Part shown: one piece after another, positions 59,163 to 64,000 of the stretch | How positions within the stretch are numbered: the first letter of the stretch is position 1 | How the letters are laid out: every line of letters begins with the position of its first letter | Origin: Streptomyces sp. WMMB 322 | GTDB taxonomy: Bacteria; Actinomycetota; Actinomycetes; Streptomycetales; Streptomycetaceae | Length of the DNA stretch: 64,000 bases | Assembly (NCBI RefSeq): GCF_900090145.1 | Contig: NZ_FMHI01000001.1 | Coordinates: 744,001-808,000, forward strand | Direction of reading: 5' to 3' | Position numbers and translations under genes: made by a program | The notes under the pieces: model-generated | Seen by the model: only the letters and a program-made list of their open reading frames with translations | Databases searched by the model: none | Told to the model about the DNA's origin: nothing

Positions 59163-60479
59163 TCATGTACGGCAGACGTCGCGGGCCGCTGTCGTTCCGC
59201 GGTAGACGGGCGCCGGCTTCTCCGGCCCGTCGCCGTCCGGAGCGGGACTCTCCCGCCCCTCGCGCACCGGGGATCTGACGGTGTCCCCCTCGCCGTGGTT
59301 CCTGTCCTCCGGAGCAGGGCTCCCGGGGGCCTTGGCGTCCTCCCGTGCCTTTCCGCCGCCCTCACCGGAGCCCCCTCCGACCCGCACCGCGCGGTCCTTG
59401 CGCAGCTGGGCGAAGAGGCGGCGGGCGTCCGGCTGGACCAGTTCGTCGCGGTTCGGGTCGAGCTTGTACGCCTGCCGCGGAACGGTCAGGAACCGCACCT
59501 GGTCCTCCGGGATGTTCCGCACGCCGTGCGCCAGTTCGTACAGCTCACTGAGGGAATCGAGCCCCTGGTCGGCGGTGAGTGCCGATGTCGCCGACTGGAG
59601 TACGGGATAGAGCTTCGCCGGATTCAGCAGCACACCATTGCTGCGGACTTTCTTCACGAGTGATCCGAGGAACTGCTGCTGGCGGCTCATGCGATCGGTG
59701 TCGCTGCCGTTTCCGAGGCCGTGCCGCGCGCGTACGTAGCCGAGCGCGTCCTCGCCGCCCAGCGTCTGGCGTCCCGCGGGGAGTTCGAGCTTGGCCTCGC
59801 GGTCCCGCACCGCGCCGGGGAGACAGACCTCGACGCCGCCCACCCGGTCGACGAGGGACTTGAATCCCGTGAAGTCGAGCACGAGATGGTGCGCCACGCG
59901 AAGACCCGTGAGCGATTCGACGGTACGGATCGTGCAGGCGGCGCCGCCGGTCTCGAAGGCTGTGTTGAACTGCGCGAAACGAGCCTTGGTGCGGCTGCCG
60001 TCCTTGCCGGTGCACGCGGGGATGCGCACCATCAGATCGCGGGGGAGCGAGACTCCGGTCGCACTGCGCCTGTCCGCCGCGATGTGCAGAAGGATCGCGG
60101 TGTCGGACCGCTGCCCGCCCTGGTCGCGTCCGTATCTGCTGTTGCCCCCGCGCCGGCTGTCGGAGCCGAGGAGGAGGATGTTCTCGGCCTTGCCGGGGGA
60201 GGGGTCGGGCCGCTGTGCCTCGTACTGCTTGAGCTCCCGCTCGGTGCCGAGATCCGTGCGGATGTTTCCGTCGAGCTTGTTGTAGAGGGTCCAGCCGAGG
60301 CCCGCCGCGGTGAGCACGAGCACCGAGGCGCCCACGGCAGCGGTGCGCAGCCAGAGCCGGCGCTTGCCTTTGGAGGGCTCGACGGGCTCGACGGGCTCGG
60401 CGGCGGCCGGGAGTTGTGCGGTCGCCGTGCGTGGTGTGCCGTTCTCGGTTGCTCTGTCGTCGGGCCCGGAGTCGGTCAC
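59163..60479 (-). CDS. LCP cell-wall ligase 5 with Pro/Gly-rich tail
   Basis: 438 aa from GTG 60479 (TDSGPDDRATE), preferred over ATG 60587 because GAGGG lies upstream and no ribosome site serves the ATG. There is a Pro/Glu-rich cytosolic tail, one span (AAVGASVLVLTAAGLGWTLY) and an LCP domain (ILLLGSDSRRGG, QRSDTAILLHI, GVSLPRDLMVRIP, RARHGLGNGSDTDRMSRQQQF). Instead of LytR_C it ends in about 70 low-complexity residues (GSGEGGGKARED, PAPDGDGPEKPAP). Confidence 0.92.
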   Translation of the reverse strand: MTDSGPDDRATENGTPRTATAQLPAAAEPVEPVEPSKGKRRLWLRTAAVGASVLVLTAAGLGWTLYNKLDGNIRTDLGTERELKQYEAQRPDPSPGKAENILLLGSDSRRGGNSRYGRDQGGQRSDTAILLHIAADRRSATGVSLPRDLMVRIPACTGKDGSRTKARFAQFNTAFETGGAACTIRTVESLTGLRVAHHLVLDFTGFKSLVDRVGGVEVCLPGAVRDREAKLELPAGRQTLGGEDALGYVRARHGLGNGSDTDRMSRQQQFLGSLVKKVRSNGVLLNPAKLYPVLQSATSALTADQGLDSLSELYELAHGVRNIPEDQVRFLTVPRQAYKLDPNRDELVQPDARRLFAQLRKDRAVRVGGGSGEGGGKAREDAKAPGSPAPEDRNHGEGDTVRSPVREGRESPAPDGDGPEKPAPVYRGTTAARDVCRT

Positions 60480-60679
60480 GTCTGCGTCATCCCTCGTGGT
60501 CTCGGCGGCGCGTGCGGGACGCGTACAGGCGTGGGGGGCGCCGGTCAGAAAGGCAGACGCCCGAAACCCGTACAAGGTTGTACGCATGGCTGATCGCTAC
60601 TGATCGCTACTGAATAGTGACGATCATCGCTGACCGCACCGGGCCGAGCCAGGAGGAGGAGGCGGGTCGGAGACCCCGC

Positions 60680-61438
60680 TCAGTCGATGGTGTGGGTGAT
60701 GCGCTCGTCCTCACCGCGTTTGCGCAGGGCAGCGGCGTCGAGGCGACCGGAGTCGCGAACCAGTACGACCGAACCGCCGACGGCCAGCGGAGCCAGCAGC
60801 CCGGTGCTGATCCCCTCCCAGCTGTCGTACGGACGCAGGGAGAGCACCCGCGAGCCGGGCTTCAGGTCCAGCGACTCCGCGTCCGCAAGGGCGCGCGTGA
60901 CGGCTTCTCCTCCCGTGAGGGCGGTCTCCTCGCCGGGCGGAACGATGAAGGGGTCGTCCGGAGCGATGGGCGTGTACGGAATGAACTGGTCGCCCTGGCC
61001 GGGCACTTCGGCCGCGTAGTCCAGGAACCCCTCCGGCGGCTCCGGGAAGCGCGCCCCGAGCGGAAGCAGGCTCAGCGCGATCCGCTCGCCGCCGCAGGCG
61101 CGTGCGGCTTCCAGGGAGTCGGGGCCGCTCACGACGATCGAGGCGGCCGCCGGGTCGCCGTGCATGTCGGCGACGACTCCGGCGGAGGAGCAGGCCAGCA
61201 GCCACACCGCCGTGAGCCAGTGCGACGGGAGCAGCAGCGTCAGCCGGTCGCCCGGCTCGGTGGCGAGTTCGTCCTGGAGCAGATTCGCGGTCTTCGACGT
61301 CCAGTTGGCGAAGGTGGCGACGGACAGTTCGACGCGTTCGCCGGTGGCATCGTCGTAGAAGGTCACAAGCGGACGCCCGGGGTCCTGTTCGAGCGCGGAA
61401 CGGAGCAGGTCGGCGGGGGTGCGTGCGGGAGTGCTCAC
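60680..61438 (-). CDS. TIGR03089-family protein (AMP-binding-like)
   Basis: 252 aa from GTG 61438. It resembles only the N-terminal portion of acyl-adenylate-forming enzymes: VTFYDDATGERVELSVATFANWTSKTANLL and LLLPSHWLTAVWLLACSSAG. It lacks the P-loop-like STGT motif and the C-terminal domain, as is normal for TIGR03089, an actinomycete family of unknown role. It probably does not activate a substrate. It neighbours LCP 5 but is not closely coupled. Confidence 0.88.
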   Translation of the reverse strand: MSTPARTPADLLRSALEQDPGRPLVTFYDDATGERVELSVATFANWTSKTANLLQDELATEPGDRLTLLLPSHWLTAVWLLACSSAGVVADMHGDPAAASIVVSGPDSLEAARACGGERIALSLLPLGARFPEPPEGFLDYAAEVPGQGDQFIPYTPIAPDDPFIVPPGEETALTGGEAVTRALADAESLDLKPGSRVLSLRPYDSWEGISTGLLAPLAVGGSVVLVRDSGRLDAAALRKRGEDERITHTID

Positions 61439-61635
61439 CCGGCAAGCGTACGCGGGCGGACCGCCGCCGCCTCACGGGCGGGGTGGTGCCGCCGCTTCGC
61501 GGGCGGGGCGGGCCGAGCCGCCCCGGTCCACCCCGGCGTGCTGACGGAGCGTGACCGGAGGTATCGGACGGAGCATCAGCTGCACCATTTTGTCCCGGAT
61601 GGACAGATAACTGTGCCTATGTGCACGATCGCGTC

Positions 61636-63099
61636 ATGCGAGCACTACTAGTCACCTCGATCGGTGTCGCGTGTGCAGGAGCTCTGCTGTTGCCGCTCGC
61701 GCCCACCGAGTCCGCCGAATCCATGCTGAACGGCAAGCGCTCCACCTCGGTCGAGGACGGCGCGCCTCCACTCGCTGCCCGTGGGGAGGGCGGCCTCCGC
61801 GGTGACGCCGCGGAAGGCGACGGCTCGATCTCCGGCAGCACCCGGTCGCTCACGCTCCGGGCTCCCGGCGGCGGCACCCGCGCCGGTGACAAGCTGCTCT
61901 CCGCATGGGAGGACGACCCGTCGGGCGGGAGACGCGTGACGTCCCGGAAGGTGAAGCCCTTCTCGCTGGTGGGCATGGTCTGGGACGACCCCGCTGCCGC
62001 GCCGCCGGGACGGCTCCAGGTGCAGACGCGTTCTTCCGCGACCAAGCGGTGGACCCCTTGGCGGACGTTGAACGCGCACGCGGACGGCAGCCCCTCGCCG
62101 GGGGAGCGGGCCCGCAAGGGCAAGAAGGTGCTCGGTGCCTCCGCTCCCCTGTGGGTCGGGGACTCCACGGCGGTGCGCGTACGTATCGTGCCGGACGCGA
62201 AGGACGCGAAGGACGCGAAGGACGCGAAGGACGCGAAGGACGCGAAGGACAGGTCCAAAGCCCGCGGGGCCGGCGAGGCGGCACTGCCCAAGGGCGCGCG
62301 CCTGGAGCTGGTCGACCCGGGGAAGGCCGCCGGTTCCGGAGCCCGCGCCGGCGACCGGGCCCGCGAGGAGGACCCCGCGAAGCGTCCCGGCGGAGTTCTG
62401 CCGGCGCTCAACAGGGGCGACACACGAGCCATCTACGGCGAGGACGCGGCGGACGCGACCCCTTCGAAGAAGGACAGGGCGGAGGACACACACATCGGAC
62501 CGCGCCCGCAGATCATCACCCGTAAGGGGTGGGGCGCGGACGAGAGCCTGCGCGAGCCGCAGTTCGGCTACGGCAGGACCACGAAGGCCGCCTTCGTCCA
62601 CCACTCGGCGGAGACGAACAACTACGACTGCGCGGACGTGCCGGCGATCATCCGCAGCATCTACCGCTACCACGTAAAGAGCAGCGGCTGGCGCGACCTC
62701 GGATACAACTTCCTCGTCGACAAGTGCGGCAAGATCTACGAGGGCCGGGCAGGCGGGGCGGCGAAGCCCGTGACGGGCGCTCACACGCTGGGCTTCAACA
62801 CCGACACCACGGGGATCGCCGTCCTCGGCACCTACTCCAAGGCCAAACCGTCGAAGGCCGCGAAGGACGCGCTGGCGAAACTGACGGCGTGGAAGCTCGG
62901 CGTCCACGGCGTCGACGCGAGCGGCAAGGTGACACTGACGTCCGAGGGCGGCACCAAGCACAAGAAGGGCAACAAGGTGACGTTCAACGCCGTCTCGGGG
63001 CACCGGGACGGGTTCAGCACCGAATGCCCCGGCGAGCAGCTCTACCGTGAACTTCCCGCCGTCCGGACCGAGGCGGGACGGCTCCAGGGCCGTCGCTGA
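61636..63099 (+). CDS. Secreted N-acetylmuramoyl-L-alanine amidase (PGRP type)
   Basis: 487 aa from ATG 61636 (MRALLVTS); GTG 61621 would add five residues. Signal peptide at about 1-27 (SIGVACAGALLLPLAPTESA). A beta-rich N-terminal domain of about 160 residues is followed by a long charged linker with (DAK)6 from a 9-bp tandem repeat. The Amidase_2/PGRP domain occupies about 285-475. Zinc ligands and catalytic residues: AAFVHHSAETNNYDC (His), GYNFLVDKCGKIYEGRAGG (Tyr) and SGHRDGFSTECPGE (His, Cys). It cleaves stem peptides from glycan strands; its own wall targeting is likely through the N-terminal domain. Confidence 0.93.
   Translation: MRALLVTSIGVACAGALLLPLAPTESAESMLNGKRSTSVEDGAPPLAARGEGGLRGDAAEGDGSISGSTRSLTLRAPGGGTRAGDKLLSAWEDDPSGGRRVTSRKVKPFSLVGMVWDDPAAAPPGRLQVQTRSSATKRWTPWRTLNAHADGSPSPGERARKGKKVLGASAPLWVGDSTAVRVRIVPDAKDAKDAKDAKDAKDAKDRSKARGAGEAALPKGARLELVDPGKAAGSGARAGDRAREEDPAKRPGGVLPALNRGDTRAIYGEDAADATPSKKDRAEDTHIGPRPQIITRKGWGADESLREPQFGYGRTTKAAFVHHSAETNNYDCADVPAIIRSIYRYHVKSSGWRDLGYNFLVDKCGKIYEGRAGGAAKPVTGAHTLGFNTDTTGIAVLGTYSKAKPSKAAKDALAKLTAWKLGVHGVDASGKVTLTSEGGTKHKKGNKVTFNAVSGHRDGFSTECPGEQLYRELPAVRTEAGRLQGRR
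62194..62247 (+). repeat. Six tandem copies of GACGCGAAG
   Basis: A perfect 9-bp in-frame repeat coding for Asp-Ala-Lys six times in the linker of the amidase. Copy number changes would keep the frame and alter linker length. Confidence 0.95.
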
Positions 63100-63142
63100 C
63101 ACGGCCGGCCGGCACTGACACCCACTGGCAGTGCCGGCGGCC

Positions 63143-63174
63143 CGGGAGTCCGGGAGTCCGGGAGTCCGGGAGTC
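63143..63174 (+). repeat. Four tandem copies of CGGGAGTC after the amidase gene
   Basis: A perfect 8-bp tandem array in the 277-base gap between the amidase and the sugar pyrophosphorylase. The rest of the gap shows no gene; it should contain the promoter of the next gene. Confidence 0.9.
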
Positions 63175-63376
63175 CGGCTGAGACCGCCGGGCTGCCGGCT
63201 CCGTGCGGCCCCCGGTTTCCGCTGCGGGCAGGGCACGCCAGGGTGCCTGCGAGGCGGCCGTGACGCGGGGCGGGCAGCGGCCGCATCGGGCACCGCGGCC
63301 CCGCGACGCTGCATAAACTGACCGCCGACCACCCGGCTCAGGCCTCCTCCGTCAGTCAGGAAGCGAAGAAAATCCG

Positions 63377-64000
63377 GTGACAGAAGCGATCCTCCTGGTC
63401 GGGGGCAAGGGCACCCGGCTGCGCCCGCTGACCGTGCACACGCCGAAGCCGATGGTGCCGGCGGCGGGCGTCCCCTTCCTCGCTCACCAGTTGGCGAGGG
63501 CCCGCGCGGCCGGCGTGGATCACGTGGTGATGGCGACGTCCTATCTGGCGGAGGTCTTCGAGCCGTACTTCGGTGACGGCTCACAGCTGGGGCTGCACCT
63601 GGAGTACGTCACGGAGGAGGAGCCGCTCGGAACGGGCGGGGCCATCCGCAACGTCGCCTCGCGGCTGCGCTCGGCGCCCTCCGACCCGGTGCTCATCTTC
63701 AACGGCGACATCCTCACCGGCCTCGACATCGGCGAACTCGTGGCCGCACACACCCGTACCGGTGCCGACGTCTCCCTCCACCTCACCCGGGTCGACGATC
63801 CGCGTGCCTACGGGCTGGTGCCCACGGACGACGACGGCCGCGTCACCGCGTTCCTGGAGAAGCCGCAGACGCCCGAGGAAATCGTCACCGATCAGATCAA
63901 CGCAGGCGCGTACGTCTTCGACCGCTCGGTCATCGACACCATCCCCCAGGGGCGGCCCGTCTCCGTCGAGCGGGAGACCTTCCCCGGGCTGCTCGCCGAC
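63377..64000 (+). CDS. NDP-sugar pyrophosphorylase (mannose-1-phosphate guanylyltransferase-like), N-terminal 208 codons
   Basis: The frame from GTG 63377 is open to the window end. The nucleotidyltransferase signature follows at once: AILLVGGKGTRLRPLT, then TPKPMVPAAGVPFLAHQL. GTGGAIRNVASRL and the metal Asp in LIFNGDILTGLD are present, then AFLEKPQTPEEIVTDQINAG. It makes an NDP-sugar (GDP-mannose or a similar donor) for glycan synthesis, in line with the LCP and glycosyltransferase genes next to it. The C-terminus, which often carries a left-handed beta-helix, lies outside. Confidence 0.92.
   Translation, partial: MTEAILLVGGKGTRLRPLTVHTPKPMVPAAGVPFLAHQLARARAAGVDHVVMATSYLAEVFEPYFGDGSQLGLHLEYVTEEEPLGTGGAIRNVASRLRSAPSDPVLIFNGDILTGLDIGELVAAHTRTGADVSLHLTRVDDPRAYGLVPTDDDGRVTAFLEKPQTPEEIVTDQINAGAYVFDRSVIDTIPQGRPVSVERETFPGLLAD

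Overview
The window is chromosomal DNA from a Streptomyces-like actinomycete. It is visibly very GC-rich, uses many GTG and some TTG starts behind GGAGG-type ribosome sites, and carries families typical of that group: LCP wall ligases, a SigB-type sigma factor with HATPase and STAS partners, PP2C/HATPase fusions, a TIGR03089 protein, a CGNR protein and a histidine-utilisation operon with a formiminoglutamate deiminase. From memory, and unchecked, the gene order from the thiolase at 16 kb to the NDP-sugar pyrophosphorylase at 64 kb resembles the conserved Streptomyces core around SCO3039-SCO3079. The first 5-8 kb looks accessory.

Layout. 1-4.7 kb (minus strand): a tightly packed operon with an MFS exporter, an ATP-grasp ligase, a pyruvoyl S-adenosylmethionine decarboxylase, a HemN-like radical SAM enzyme and a fifth gene running off the left edge. 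It looks like a small-molecule pathway that does not match any cluster I know, and it is the best candidate here for an undescribed system. Two small genes, one encoding a secreted peptide, lie just upstream on the same strand. 5.9-8.4 kb: a PAS-PAS-GAF-PP2C-HATPase signalling protein. 8.6-14.9 kb: small proteins, a DMT-type transporter, a DUF305/DUF6153-like histidine-rich pair, a cupin and a YccA/BI-1 membrane protein. 14.9-21.2 kb: a membrane-anchored hypothetical, a thiolase, an SGNH hydrolase, cystathionine beta-synthase and a small membrane protein.

21.6-35 kb: an RpiR regulator, a DinB-like protein, an APC permease divergent from a single-module MetE-like methyltransferase, a zinc-ribbon protein divergent from a LysR regulator, a fold-III PLP decarboxylase, and the divergent hut operon hutU - M20 amidohydrolase - hutF - hutI. 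The RpiR promoter and the hut/decarboxylase promoter share a half-site-N12-half-site operator, which suggests that the RpiR protein controls histidine use. In the operon the M20 enzyme sits where an N-formylglutamate deformylase is needed.

35-43.4 kb: a SigB/SigF-type sigma factor divergent from STAS and HATPase regulators, a dipeptidase in one unit with purE and purK, a GtrA-like protein and a two-component system. 43.9-50.7 kb: a POT peptide transporter, a secreted hydrolase, an acyl-CoA dehydrogenase, UDP-glucose dehydrogenase, and a CGNR protein divergent from a VOC protein across an array of GTTACC sites. 50.7-64 kb: a cell-envelope region with five LCP ligases, a hotdog thioesterase, a family 2 glycosyltransferase, a TIGR03089 protein, a secreted PGRP-type amidase and the start of an NDP-sugar pyrophosphorylase. 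I saw no tRNA, rRNA, insertion sequence, prophage or CRISPR array.
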